Assembly (NCBI GenBank): GCA_030917845.1
Contig: JAUPTY010000005.1
Span: 1-36,383, forward strand
Source of the DNA: Actinomycetota bacterium
GTDB taxonomy: Bacteria > Actinomycetota > Thermoleophilia > Solirubrobacterales > 70-9
Direction: 5' to 3'
DNA length: 36,383 bases
Every line of letters starts with the position of its first letter. The stretch's first letter is position 1. The translations under genes were made by a program, and so were the position numbers. The notes below the pieces were generated by a model. It was not told the DNA's origin, made no database searches, and worked only from the letters and a program-made list of their open reading frames with translations. Shown in pieces: positions 27,637-36,383 of the stretch.

Positions 27637-27850
27637 CCGCGTCCCCCACGGTCTTGATCTCGCTTGCTTCCTGTTCGGAAACCGAGATCCCGTATTGATC
27701 TTCCAGCTCCATCACCAGTTCGTAGAGATCCAGCGAGTCGGCATCGAAGTCTTCCTTGAACCGGGCTTCCGGCTTGATCTGGTCAGGGCTGAGTTCCAGT
27801 TCGGCGACCAGGTGGGTCCGCACCAGGTCCATGACATCGTCGCGGTTCAT
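27605..27850 (-). CDS. acpP: Acyl carrier protein
   Basis: MNRDDVMDLVRTHLVAELELSPDQIKPEARFKEDFDADSLDLYELVMELEDQYGISVSEQEASEIKTVGDAVDFV (DSL phosphopantetheine motif). Confidence 0.95.
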   Translation of the reverse strand: MNRDDVMDLVRTHLVAELELSPDQIKPEARFKEDFDADSLDLYELVMELEDQYGISVSEQEASEIKTVGDAVDFVVAKAGA

Positions 27851-27863
27851 TCCGTGTTTCCTA

Positions 27864-28889
27864 TCAGACGTCCGGGCCGGAACTGATTGCGCCGCGATTT
27901 GCGCCGACCCGGTGGAGCATCTCCTCGGTCAGGCCGGGAGCATCCACGCGGGCGGCCCTGGCGGCGACCCGGATCGCGTTTGCCACACCTTCCGGCCCGG
28001 AACTCCCATGACCGACGACCGCGGACTTCCGCAGGCCGAGAAGGATCGCTCCGCCGGTGGTGTCTGGATGCAGATCCCGGCGCAGACCGCTGAGGGCTGG
28101 CTTCAGCATCAGCCCTCCGGCCGCTGAGAGCGGGTTCTTGCGGGCCGCATCGGAAATCGCCCCGACCACGGTCTTGACCGTGCCTTCCAGCGCCTTCAGG
28201 ACGATGTTGCCGGTGAAACCGTCGGTGACCACGACGTCGGCGATACCGGCCGGCAGGTCACGGCCTTCAACGTTGCCGATGAAATCGAATTCGTCGGTAC
28301 CGGTCAGGGCCGCGTTGGCCTCGACCACTTCTTCCTTGCCCTTGCCGGCCTCTTCGCCGACCGAAAGCAGTCCGACTTCAGGTCGATCGACACCCATCAC
28401 CGACTTGGAGAATGCGGCTCCGAGCCAGGCGAACTGGACCAGATGCTGGGCCCGGACATCAAGATTGGCTCCCACGTCGAGGAAAAGGGTGGTTCGGCCC
28501 GGAAGCGGCACCTGGGCAGCCAACGCCGGCCGTTTGACTCCACGCGAGCGCTTCAGCCCGAAAGTCGCGGCTGCCATGGTCGCCCCGGTCGAACCGAGAC
28601 TGACGATCGCTTCCGAATTGCCGGCCGACACGTCAGCCACAGCCCGGACGATCGATGAGTCCGGGCGTGAACGCACCGAAGGAACCGGATCATCGTCATT
28701 GGTGATCTGGTCCGTGGTGTCGATCACTTCGACCCCGGACAGGCCGGAATCTTCGATGCTGGACTGTGGTCCGAAGACCCTCAGGCCGATGCCGTCGGCA
28801 GCTGCCAGACGGATACCTTCATTGAGGACCTCGAAGCCGCCTTCGACTCCAAGCCCGTCGAGCGCGACCGTAGTCCCGCTGTAATCCAA
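27864..28889 (-). CDS. plsX: Phosphate acyltransferase PlsX
   Basis: SLGSTGATMAAATFGLKRSRGVKRPALAAQVPLPGRTTLFLDVGANLDVRAQHLVQFAWLG...VGLLSVGEEAGKGKEEVVEANAAL...FIGNVEGRDLPAGIADVVVTDGFTGNIVLKALEG. Confidence 0.92.
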   Translation of the reverse strand: MDYSGTTVALDGLGVEGGFEVLNEGIRLAAADGIGLRVFGPQSSIEDSGLSGVEVIDTTDQITNDDDPVPSVRSRPDSSIVRAVADVSAGNSEAIVSLGSTGATMAAATFGLKRSRGVKRPALAAQVPLPGRTTLFLDVGANLDVRAQHLVQFAWLGAAFSKSVMGVDRPEVGLLSVGEEAGKGKEEVVEANAALTGTDEFDFIGNVEGRDLPAGIADVVVTDGFTGNIVLKALEGTVKTVVGAISDAARKNPLSAAGGLMLKPALSGLRRDLHPDTTGGAILLGLRKSAVVGHGSSGPEGVANAIRVAARAARVDAPGLTEEMLHRVGANRGAISSGPDV

Positions 28890-28897
28890 GGTTCCCG

Positions 28898-29107
28898 TTA
28901 CTCGCCGGGGGTGACGCTACCGAAGGGCTGCTCCTTCGGAGCAACGATCTCCCGACCCTTGTACTGACCACAATTCGGGCACACCCGATGAGGGAGGCGC
29001 GGGTTGTGGCAGTTCGGGCAATGGTTGACCCTGGCCTTTGCGGCCTTGTGGGTGGCTCGGCGCTTGTCGCGCCTGGTGCGGGAGGTTCGTTTCTTCGGTA
29101 CGGCCAT
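28898..29107 (-). CDS. rpmF: 50S ribosomal protein L32
   Basis: [55 protein letters not shown]. Start corrected to 29107. Confidence 0.96.
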   Translation of the reverse strand: MAVPKKRTSRTRRDKRRATHKAAKARVNHCPNCHNPRLPHRVCPNCGQYKGREIVAPKEQPFGSVTPGE

Positions 29108-29150
29108 AAGGACGGGCAGTTTAGAGGAAGAAGGCCGATCGTGGCCTCTC

Positions 29151-29717
29151 CTATTCCAGTTCGCGCAGCTTGGCCCATCGGGGATCGACGTTCTGGCCGT
29201 GATCATGCTCCGCCGGGTCGGCCCCGTTCAGGCTTTCCCCGCAAACGGGACAGAGTCCGAGGCAATCAGGTCGACAGAGAATCTGCTCCGGCAGAGAGAG
29301 GATCAGGGCGTCATGAGCCCATGCGGCCAGGTCAAGTGTTCCTTCATCGACGTACGGACTCGTAAGCTCGGCAGCACTGGATTCATCCTCGTCTTCGTCC
29401 TCCTCGAACCGCCCGGAGCCCTGGATCCGGATCGGATCAACCGGCTGGTCGACTTCCCGCACGTCGATCGAAACCTTCGCGGTCGCGTCATCCAGGCATC
29501 GGAAGCAGGGACCGGAAAGCCCCACTTCGAAACGCAGACGCATGGCGTAGCCGGCACTGGTCCGGGAGATGTCAAGTTCAAAAGGCGGCTCGGCCGGGAC
29601 CGCCTCGTAGTCCTGGCCACCGAGCGAAACCCGGGCCGGGGTCACTTCACCAAAGAGTCGGGTGGCGTCGCCATAGGCCAGTCCGAGGGCGTCGAGGTCA
29701 ACCTTTTCGATCAGCAT
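29151..29717 (-). CDS. YceD/DUF177 family protein
   Basis: [26 protein letters not shown]...[44 protein letters not shown], upstream of rpmF. Confidence 0.88.
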   Translation of the reverse strand: MLIEKVDLDALGLAYGDATRLFGEVTPARVSLGGQDYEAVPAEPPFELDISRTSAGYAMRLRFEVGLSGPCFRCLDDATAKVSIDVREVDQPVDPIRIQGSGRFEEDEDEDESSAAELTSPYVDEGTLDLAAWAHDALILSLPEQILCRPDCLGLCPVCGESLNGADPAEHDHGQNVDPRWAKLRELE

Positions 29718-29766
29718 CACTTTCCAGCATGGCAGACGCGAGGCCGCGACCCGCACGTCCAATACG

Positions 29767-30312
29767 ATGCCCCGAATGAGCACCCCGAATGACGCTTCCT
29801 ACCTCGACTCTGTCCGCGGTCAGGTGCCGCTCTACGACGCTCTCCAGGATGCGGCAGTGGCGGCAGTTCCGTTCGAGCCGGCCAAGGTGCTCGAGCTCGG
29901 CATCGGGACCGGAGAGACAGCCTCCCGCCTGCTTGGGCGCTACCCCGCCGCCAGGATCACCGGTCTTGATTCCGATCCGGACATGCTCTTCCAGGCCCGT
30001 GAAGTGGCGGAGGAAGTCAGTCTTGCCCGGATGGAGGATCCCCTCCCGGACGGTCCCTGGGACCTGATCCTTTCGGTCCTGTCGATCCATCGCCTGACCG
30101 ACGACCAGAAGCAGACCCTTTTCCGCCGGGTCAGGGAACAGTCGAAGGCGCTCGTGATTGGTGACTTCGTGTCACTCGGAGCGGACCAGGGCCGGACCCA
30201 GGTCGAAGGGGATGCCTACCCCGACACAGCCGAAGAACTCGCCGCATGGTGCGACGGAGAAATCACCTGGCAGGAAGACGACCTCGTGGTAATCGTTGCG
30301 GATTACCGCTGA
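29767..30312 (+). CDS. Class I SAM-dependent methyltransferase
   Basis: AKVLELGIGTGETASRLLGRYPAARITGLDSDPDMLFQA...WDLILSVLSIHRLTDDQKQTLFRRV. Confidence 0.85.
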   Translation: MPRMSTPNDASYLDSVRGQVPLYDALQDAAVAAVPFEPAKVLELGIGTGETASRLLGRYPAARITGLDSDPDMLFQAREVAEEVSLARMEDPLPDGPWDLILSVLSIHRLTDDQKQTLFRRVREQSKALVIGDFVSLGADQGRTQVEGDAYPDTAEELAAWCDGEITWQEDDLVVIVADYR

Positions 30313-30318
30313 GCGGAG

Positions 30319-30358
30319 CCCTCCCAACCATTCATAGCTTCAATGGGAGGGCGGGTTT
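30319..30358 (+). terminator. Hairpin terminator after the methyltransferase gene, in a convergent intergenic region
   Basis: 8-bp stem ccctccca / tgggaggg followed by cgggtttctgttg. A second perfect 9-bp hairpin gtcatccgg-cgaaga-ccggatgac lies at 30364-30387. Confidence 0.5.
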
Positions 30359-30394
30359 CTGTTGTCATCCGGCGAAGACCGGATGACGTGCAGA

Positions 30395-30865
30395 TTATTC
30401 TTCGATTTCTTCCAAGGGCTCGTCGCGGCCGGCGAGCCGGTCGCGTCCGCGCTGTACGGCGGCGGTGAACTTCTGGAGGTTCACTTCAAGTGTGTTGAGG
30501 ATCTCGTCGGCGTAATCCTCGGCGCCGAGACGGATCTCCCGTTCGCGGGCCCTGGCGTCTTCGACGATTTCGTCGGCGGCGCGTTCGGCCTGCTTGGTCA
30601 CTTCCTCGTCTGAAACGAGGCGGGCCTGCTGCTCGCGTGCCTCACGGACTACCCGTTCGGATTCGCGCTTGGCCTCCTCCAGCATCTCCTGGCGTTCCTT
30701 GACGATCCAGCGGGCCTGCTTGATCTCTTCCGGGATCGTGGCACGCATCTGATCGAGGAGATCGTAGATCTCCTCTCTGTCCACGCGCACCTGATCGGTC
30801 AGAGGGACCGGGCGGGCGTTGTGGACGAGGTCATCGAGCTTGTCTATGAGAACGAGGACATCCAT
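30395..30865 (-). CDS. DivIVA/SepIVA-like coiled-coil cell-division-associated protein
   Basis: MDVLVLIDKLDDLVHNARPVPLTDQVRVDREEIYDLLDQMRATIPEEIKQARWIVKERQEMLEEAKRESERVVREARE. Its position near coaD/YceD/rnc matches mycobacterial SepIVA context (recall). Confidence 0.75.
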   Translation of the reverse strand: MDVLVLIDKLDDLVHNARPVPLTDQVRVDREEIYDLLDQMRATIPEEIKQARWIVKERQEMLEEAKRESERVVREAREQQARLVSDEEVTKQAERAADEIVEDARAREREIRLGAEDYADEILNTLEVNLQKFTAAVQRGRDRLAGRDEPLEEIEE

Positions 30866-30969
30866 GCGTGGGGAACCCTATGCGTCTCCGTTGATTTGCG
30901 GGGGAAATGTGGCCATGTGGTGAAGATTCTGCATGGAATCTTCCATTCCTTGTTTGTGCGTCCTTGACA

Positions 30970-31473
30970 CTAACTGCGACCCAGTCTATCCGCCAGTGCG
31001 GCTGCCACCTCGGCCGGGACCAGATCACTGATGTCACCGTTGAAAGTCGCCATTTCCTTGACTCCCGTGGAGGAAAGGAAGCTGTATTCCGGCCGGGCGA
31101 AGACGTAGAAGCTTTCGACCTCGGCGTCCAGCTTGTAGTTGAGCTGGGCCATCTCGTTCTCGTACTCGAAGTCGGAAATCGCCCGCAGGCCCTTGACGAT
31201 CGCCATGGCACCGTTGTCCCGGGCGAACTCGACCAGCAGCGTGTAAAAGGCCTGGACCTCGATGTTGCCGAGATGGGCGGTGGCGTTCTCGATGAAGGCG
31301 ATCCGTTCCTCGGCGGTAAAGAGGGTCTTCTTCTTGCGGATCGGCTGGTTGACGACCCCGACTACGACCTTGTCGAAGGTCCTGGAGGCACGGGTGATGA
31401 TGTCGAGATGACCATTGGTGACCGGGTCGTAGCTCCCGGGACAGACTGCGATGCGATCGTTGATCTGGTTCAT
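30970..31473 (-). CDS. coaD: Phosphopantetheine adenylyltransferase
   Basis: IAVCPGSYDPVTNGHLDIITRASRTFDKVVVGVV...GLRAISDFEYENEMAQLNYKL...YSFLSSTGVKEMATF. Confidence 0.96.
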   Translation of the reverse strand: MNQINDRIAVCPGSYDPVTNGHLDIITRASRTFDKVVVGVVNQPIRKKKTLFTAEERIAFIENATAHLGNIEVQAFYTLLVEFARDNGAMAIVKGLRAISDFEYENEMAQLNYKLDAEVESFYVFARPEYSFLSSTGVKEMATFNGDISDLVPAEVAAALADRLGRS

Positions 31474-32030
31474 TCGGGTTCGGGCGTCTCTTTTTCAGGC
31501 GGGGACGGGACTTGGTGGAATGTAACCACCGTGCGGCCATATCGTCGCTCACGCACCGTGTCGAGGGAGGGAAATTCCAAGGGGCCCCGGTTGTCAGACT
31601 CCGCGATGACCCTGCCGCCCGGGGCGAGAATCCGGCCGAGATCACTGTCCAACCTCTCCGCGACCCGGGTCGCTTCGCGGTAGGGCGGGTCGAGAAACAC
31701 GAGGTCGAAACTGCCGTCCGGGGCCGAGCTGATCCAGTCCGGTGCTTCGGCCCGGACCAGCTCGATCTCTTCGATGAGGCCGAGGTTGTGAACATTGCCC
31801 ATGGCCGGCCGGGTGTCCCGGTCCACCAGAACCGCCGAACCTGCTCCACGGGAAACCGACTCGATCCCGAGACCCCCGGTACCGCAGTAGAGGTCAGCCA
31901 CCCTCATGCCCTCAATATCGCCGAGGGCCGAGAAAATCGCCTCGCGCGCCCGCTCTGAAGTCGGACGCACCGTCCACCCTTTCGGCGCCAGAAGCTGCCT
32001 GCCCCCGAGCCGGCCCGAGATCACCCTCAT
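31470..32030 (-). CDS. rsmD: 16S rRNA (guanine-N2)-methyltransferase RsmD
   Basis: MRVISGRLGGRQLLAPKGWTVRPTSERAREAIFSALG...VADLYCGTGGLGIESVSRGA...FDLVFLDPPYR. Confidence 0.95.
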   Translation of the reverse strand: MRVISGRLGGRQLLAPKGWTVRPTSERAREAIFSALGDIEGMRVADLYCGTGGLGIESVSRGAGSAVLVDRDTRPAMGNVHNLGLIEEIELVRAEAPDWISSAPDGSFDLVFLDPPYREATRVAERLDSDLGRILAPGGRVIAESDNRGPLEFPSLDTVRERRYGRTVVTFHQVPSPPEKETPEPE

Positions 32031-34237
32031 GCCGCCATCTCCGATAACGGCTGGATCGAAGCGCCAAGCAGATCGATGTCAGGTTCCTCCATCGAAGCGA
32101 GATCTGTCCGCGCGGCCTCGAGCAGATCGATGTCGCGGGGGAGCGCGGCCACCCGGAATCGCGGCAGGCCGTGCTGCCTGGTTCCGGTGATCTCTCCTTC
32201 TCCCCTCATCTCAAGATCAAGCTCCGCCAGCCGGAAACCGTCGCTGGTCGACGCCAGGGCCCCGAGTCGCCGCGCCGCCCGGGCGCCCGAACCCTCGCTG
32301 AACAGGAAGCAGGTTCCGCCGTGAGCGCCACGACCGATCCGGCCACGCAGCTGATGCAGCTGTGACAGGCCGAAACGTTCGGCCCCCTCGATCACCATAA
32401 CTGTTGCGTTCGGAACGTCGATTCCGACTTCGATCACGGTGGTCGCCACCAGAACATCAGTCCGGCCATCCGCGAAAGCGGCCATCGCCACTTCCTTCTG
32501 GGCCGGCTTCATTTGTCCGTGAAGCAGCCCCACTTCGTAACCAGCGAACTCGTTGGCGGCAAGTCGCTCGGCCTCGGCTGCCGCGGCCCTACCCTCGACC
32601 AGGGGCGATTCATCGACCAGCGGGCAGACCACAAAGGCCTGCCGGCCCTGGTCGAGTTCGTTCCTGATGCTTGCGAAGGCATCACCCCTGCCCGCTTCGG
32701 AAACCACTTCGGTGGTCACCGGAGTCCGTCCGGCCGGAAGTTCTCTGAGGGTTGACATTTCGAGGTCACCGTATGTGGTCAGTGCCAGGCTGCGGGGTAT
32801 CGGCGTCGCTGACATGTGAAGCATGTGGGTGGCATGGCCAGCGGGCGCCTTGGCGTCGAGACCCGCACGCTGCCTGACTCCGAAGCGATGCTCCTCATCG
32901 ACGACGGCGAGACCAAGCCGGGAAAACCGGACGGGTTCCTCGAGCAGGGCATGAGTTCCGACGAGGATGCCGATCCGGCCCTCGGCCAGGTCGCCGAGCA
33001 GGCTTCTTCGTTCCTTCGCCGGCGTCGATCCAGTCAACAGGGCGGCTTCCACCCCGGTCCCGGGCAGCAGGCTCTTCAGAGTTGAGAAGTGCTGGCCGGC
33101 CAGGACTTCGGTCGGCACCATCATCGCTGCCTGGGCGCCGCTCCCGACTGCTTCCAGCATCGCGTGGATCGCGACCACTGTCTTGCCGGAACCGACCTCG
33201 CCCATAAGCAGGCGACCCATCGGCTCGCTGCCCGAAAGTTCTGCACTGTTCTCGCCCACGGCCCTTGCTTGATCACCGGTCAGCTCGAAGGGCAGCCCCT
33301 CTGCCCACTTCCGGGCGAGCTCTCCGGATCCAAGCGGCAGCGCCGGGCCCGCTCCCCGACGGTGTCGAAGCCGCTTTTCCCGGATTATCGCCTGTCCTTC
33401 CAGCAGCTCCTGGTAGGCGAGCCTCCTCAATGCAAGCGCCGCCCGCTCCTCGCCATAAGGGAAGTGTGCCTCGCGAAACGATGCCGGGAGACCGGGGAGA
33501 CCGCGTGAGGAGAGCAATCGCGAAGGCAGCGGTTCCGGCATCACGGAAGCCATGCGACAGGCCTCGAAAGCCCAGCGCCGCCACCGCGCCGGCCCGATCT
33601 CGCCGGCGGCCGAATGGGCCGCTCGCGGTGATTCCCCCGCGAGACCGGGCGGATCCGTCTTCTTCGACTGCCAGTCGATCCCCTGCCCCGAACCCTCCTC
33701 GGCGGCGGGACCGTCTGCCGGTTCGCAGGCCGAGACCACGAAGCCGCCCTTCTCGAGCCGGCCTTCGAGGTACCAGTGGCTCTCCGCGCCAAGCCGATCG
33801 GCCATCCAGGGCTGGTTGAACCAGACGGCCTTCCGGGCGCCGGAATCGTCGGCGACCCGCGCTTCGACCACGCTGAAGCCCCGCCGGCGGGTCCTGACCT
33901 TCCTGGCGCGGAGTACCTGAACTTCGACTCCGGTCGATTCGCCAGGCTCGAGATCAGCCAGCAGGCTGCTTCCGGGCCGCTGCCCGTAGGCCCGGGGCAC
34001 CCGCCAGATCAGGTCACCGACCGATTCAACGCCGGCTTCAGCCGCCTGGGTGGCGAACTTCTCGCCGACTCCCGCGATAAGTGTCAGGGGCCGGACCGGA
34101 AAGGCCGGATCAGCCCAGCGAACCGGCGCGGAAAGCAGTTCTTTCCAAGTGAGGCGTTGATCTGCCCCGCCGCCGAATCGGGGCGGCGAACCTTCCGGCG
34201 GCCCGCCGAAGTTCACTGGCTGGCCAGCAGCCACCAC
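32027..34237 (-). CDS. recG: ATP-dependent DNA helicase RecG
   Basis: FELTGDQARAVGE...RLLMGEVGSGKTVVAIHAM...MVPTEVLAGQH...LAVVDEEHRFGVRQRAGL...HMLHMSATPIPRSLALT...LLHGQMKPAQKE...VLVATTVIEVGIDVPNATVMVIEGAERFGLSQLHQLRGRIGRG. Confidence 0.95.
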   Translation of the reverse strand: MVAAGQPVNFGGPPEGSPPRFGGGADQRLTWKELLSAPVRWADPAFPVRPLTLIAGVGEKFATQAAEAGVESVGDLIWRVPRAYGQRPGSSLLADLEPGESTGVEVQVLRARKVRTRRRGFSVVEARVADDSGARKAVWFNQPWMADRLGAESHWYLEGRLEKGGFVVSACEPADGPAAEEGSGQGIDWQSKKTDPPGLAGESPRAAHSAAGEIGPARWRRWAFEACRMASVMPEPLPSRLLSSRGLPGLPASFREAHFPYGEERAALALRRLAYQELLEGQAIIREKRLRHRRGAGPALPLGSGELARKWAEGLPFELTGDQARAVGENSAELSGSEPMGRLLMGEVGSGKTVVAIHAMLEAVGSGAQAAMMVPTEVLAGQHFSTLKSLLPGTGVEAALLTGSTPAKERRSLLGDLAEGRIGILVGTHALLEEPVRFSRLGLAVVDEEHRFGVRQRAGLDAKAPAGHATHMLHMSATPIPRSLALTTYGDLEMSTLRELPAGRTPVTTEVVSEAGRGDAFASIRNELDQGRQAFVVCPLVDESPLVEGRAAAAEAERLAANEFAGYEVGLLHGQMKPAQKEVAMAAFADGRTDVLVATTVIEVGIDVPNATVMVIEGAERFGLSQLHQLRGRIGRGAHGGTCFLFSEGSGARAARRLGALASTSDGFRLAELDLEMRGEGEITGTRQHGLPRFRVAALPRDIDLLEAARTDLASMEEPDIDLLGASIQPLSEMAA

Positions 34238-35850
34238 CAGCTCGGCTGCCCGCCCTCGTGAAGTTCGAGCTCGACCCCGTTCGGACTGTGGTCGTCGATC
34301 TCGTCAAGCGGTATCGGTGCGCCATCGCCAGCGATAACGGTCACCAGCTCTGCATCGTCGGCGAGACGCTCGATCGTCGAAGCCAGAGCCGAACCGGCCC
34401 CTCCCCAGGCAACGATCTCGCCGGCGATGAAACCGACCGCGTCACCCCGTCGGAACCGTCCCTGGCCGTCGTCCCTGGCGGCGGGAGCGATACCGCCCAC
34501 CGTCACATCGGCCACGGCGTCTTCGAGCCTCTTGCGGTTGGCATCCAGGTCATTCTCGCCATCAAACTCGACCAGGGCGAGCAGGCCTTCCTGCTGGGTC
34601 CGGGTCGGCAGGACCACCGCCCGCTTTTCCGAGAGTTCACAGGCCCGTTCGGCCGCCATGATCACATTCGAGGAGTTCGGCAGGACCAGTACTTCCTCGA
34701 CCGGGACGGCGCGGATTCCGGCAAGCAGCTCTGCCGTTGAGGGGTTGAGGGTCTCCCCGCCGGGAACGACCGTGGCGCCCAGTTCAGTGAAGAGAGCCTC
34801 GAGTCCCGAACCGCTCCCGACCACGACGACCCCCGTCCGATGGTTGGCGCCCATCCTTGCCTCGCGTTCAGCAATCTGCTTGCGCATGTCAGCAACGTCG
34901 AGGTTCGTGACCTCGCCGGCTTCGCCAAAAACACCCATCGCGGCTTCGGGATCGTCCGTGTGAACATGGACCTTCAGAGTCGCCTCGTCACCGACCACGA
35001 GGACCGAGTCGCCAAGCTTCTCCAGTTCCGGGATGAAACTCCTTGAACTGAGGCCGCTGCCGGAGACGATGAAGTTCGTGCAGTACTGAAAGCGGCTGTC
35101 GACATGGTGGGGATGGGTGATCTGAGCCGCAGAGTGATGCTGGATCTCGGGAAGTTCGGCGTCCTCGCCCCGTAGCGCTGCAAGCACTCCGGCGAGTATC
35201 AGAACCAGTCCGTAACCGCCAGCGTCGACCACCCCGGACTGAGCGAGCACCTCAAGTTGTTCCGGGGTCCGTTCGACGGCGGCCTGCCCATCGGCAATCG
35301 CCTGTTCGAGCACTTCGGCCAGGACCTTGTCCTGTTCTGCCGGGGTCGCGTTCTGCGAAAGCCTCTGCTGTTCCGGCTCGATGTGGGCCAGCTGGCGGGA
35401 CACGGAATGGGCGATCTCGCGGAAGACCGTGAGCATGGTGCCCTCGGCCGGCTCACGAACCGACGCGTAGGCGGCATCGGCGGCCTTGGCGAAGGCCGAG
35501 GCAACCAGAACCGGATCCACCAGCTCTCCCGGACGGGATGCGAGCTCTTCGGCGGCACCCCGGACGATCTGGCTGAGAATCACGCCGGAGTTGCCCCGGG
35601 CGCCCATCAGCGCCGCGCGGGCAAGAGCGGAAACCAGCTGGGTTCGACCGATCTCATCGAGTGACTGGCCGTTGTCGAGCTGGTCAAGCTCCTCCATGAC
35701 GGCCTTCATGGTCATCGCCATGTTGTCCCCTGTGTCGCCGTCAGCGACCGGAAACACATTCAGGTCATTGACTTCCTGACGCCTCGCCTCAAGCGAGCCA
35801 TAGGCGCTGGCAACAACCTTCCTGAAACGTTCAATACTCGGATCGGACAC
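34213..35850 (-). CDS. DAK2-domain / FakA-like fatty acid kinase subunit (YloV type)
   Basis: SDPSIERFRKVVASAYGSLEARRQEVNDLNVFPVADGDTGDNMAMTMKAVMEEL...GARGNSGVILSQIVRGAAEELA...VVDAGGYGLVLILAG. GTG start proposed at 35850. Confidence 0.9.
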   Translation of the reverse strand: MSDPSIERFRKVVASAYGSLEARRQEVNDLNVFPVADGDTGDNMAMTMKAVMEELDQLDNGQSLDEIGRTQLVSALARAALMGARGNSGVILSQIVRGAAEELASRPGELVDPVLVASAFAKAADAAYASVREPAEGTMLTVFREIAHSVSRQLAHIEPEQQRLSQNATPAEQDKVLAEVLEQAIADGQAAVERTPEQLEVLAQSGVVDAGGYGLVLILAGVLAALRGEDAELPEIQHHSAAQITHPHHVDSRFQYCTNFIVSGSGLSSRSFIPELEKLGDSVLVVGDEATLKVHVHTDDPEAAMGVFGEAGEVTNLDVADMRKQIAEREARMGANHRTGVVVVGSGSGLEALFTELGATVVPGGETLNPSTAELLAGIRAVPVEEVLVLPNSSNVIMAAERACELSEKRAVVLPTRTQQEGLLALVEFDGENDLDANRKRLEDAVADVTVGGIAPAARDDGQGRFRRGDAVGFIAGEIVAWGGAGSALASTIERLADDAELVTVIAGDGAPIPLDEIDDHSPNGVELELHEGGQPSWWWLLASQ

Positions 35851-36049
35851 GACAAGTGAGCCTATAGATCGAAGCGGCGACCAGTCACTGGGTCGAGGGG
35901 CCCGGTCCGGGGTATGCCCCCTTCGTTGCATCTGCAAGTCGGGCGGGGTCCGACCCGCCCTCCATGTTCAACCCGTCCGATCAGGACATCCACGAATGGA
36001 TGATCGGACTCAGATTTCAGGAGGGACGAGCCTGCGATTGGCGGGAGTA

Positions 36050-36177
36050 GCCGTGGGGTCGGGTGGGCGTTTCCCGGAAACTCCGTAGCAGCGCGGCTGA
36101 ATGCCGCGCGTGCTGCGTCCGGGGAATGCCCACCCGGCACTACGGCGTGACCACCAGCGGATGCCTGGTGGTTTTTA
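36050..36177 (+). ncRNA. Candidate structured non-coding RNA: long rod-like hairpin followed by an intrinsic terminator (family unknown)
   Basis: 36050-36078 pairs with 36118-36146 with one G-A mismatch; a bulge aactc is followed by an apical stem 36084-36097/36103-36117. Every wobble is G-U on the plus strand, and the T-tract is also on the plus strand. Confidence 0.5.
36150..36177 (+). terminator. Rho-independent terminator (plus strand)
   Basis: accaccag-cggatgc-ctggtggt (8-bp stem) followed directly by tttta; no T-tract on the minus strand. Confidence 0.65.
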
Positions 36178-36189
36178 GCACCGCCCGGA

Positions 36190-36381
36190 CTAGGCGGCTT
36201 TAATAATTTTGTTTGCCTTGAGGCAGCGCGTGCAGACGAGGACGCGCTTCTTGGCACCGCCCTCGAGGATGCGGACCTTCTGGAGGTTCGGATCGAACCG
36301 GCGCCGGGTGGCGACCATCGAGTGGCTCCGGGAATTTCCGAAGCCGGGACCCTTACCGCAGTTGTGACATACGCGTGCCAT
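36190..36381 (-). CDS. rpmB: 50S ribosomal protein L28
   Basis: [59 protein letters not shown]. Confidence 0.95.
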   Translation of the reverse strand: MARVCHNCGKGPGFGNSRSHSMVATRRRFDPNLQKVRILEGGAKKRVLVCTRCLKANKIIKAA

Positions 36382-36383
36382 TG

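Noticed and set aside
30922-30943. Hairpin gaagattc-tgcatg-gaatcttc downstream of coaD
   Set aside because: Only an 8-bp stem with no T-tract on the transcribed strand; not enough to call a terminator or regulatory RNA.
35862-36257. Minus-strand ORF (131 aa) spanning the fakA-rpmB intergenic region
   Set aside because: Overlaps rpmB and the structured RNA, shows no protein-like motif, and its codons fall across perfect stems; better explained as non-coding.

Overview
The window looks like a chromosomal housekeeping region of a high-GC actinobacterium. The sequence style and gene order suggest Thermoleophilia/Solirubrobacterales; this is inference, no search was run. Most genes are on the minus strand. 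The right half is a conserved translation/secretion/lipid/replication block: rpmB, fakA-like DAK protein, recG, rsmD, coaD, SepIVA-like, YceD/DUF177, rpmF, plsX, acpP, rnc, smc, ftsY, ffh, rpsP, khpA, trmD, rplS, lepB, rnhB, yraN, yifB/comM and dprA. Next come thiD, ilvD, an epimerase, an L,D-transpeptidase, xerC/D, rnhA, three tRNAs, and a group of exported hydrolase-like proteins (PI-PLC-X-like, DUF6351-like, two DUF3089-like). The 5' end of thrS is at the left edge. No mobile element, CRISPR array or obvious defence system was seen. The most interesting signals are: (1) an apparently intact SMC of only 784 aa with no recognisable hinge; (2) a long plus-strand structured RNA candidate with its own terminator between fakA and rpmB; (3) an RNase III with substituted catalytic-motif acidic residues; (4) a ~110-aa acidic tail on ribosomal protein L19; (5) polybasic C-termini shared by the exported proteins; (6) mirror-image leader sequences at the divergent yifB/yraN starts; (7) a tRNA-Val(GAC) with C33; (8) a single-base frameshift in an alpha/beta hydrolase.
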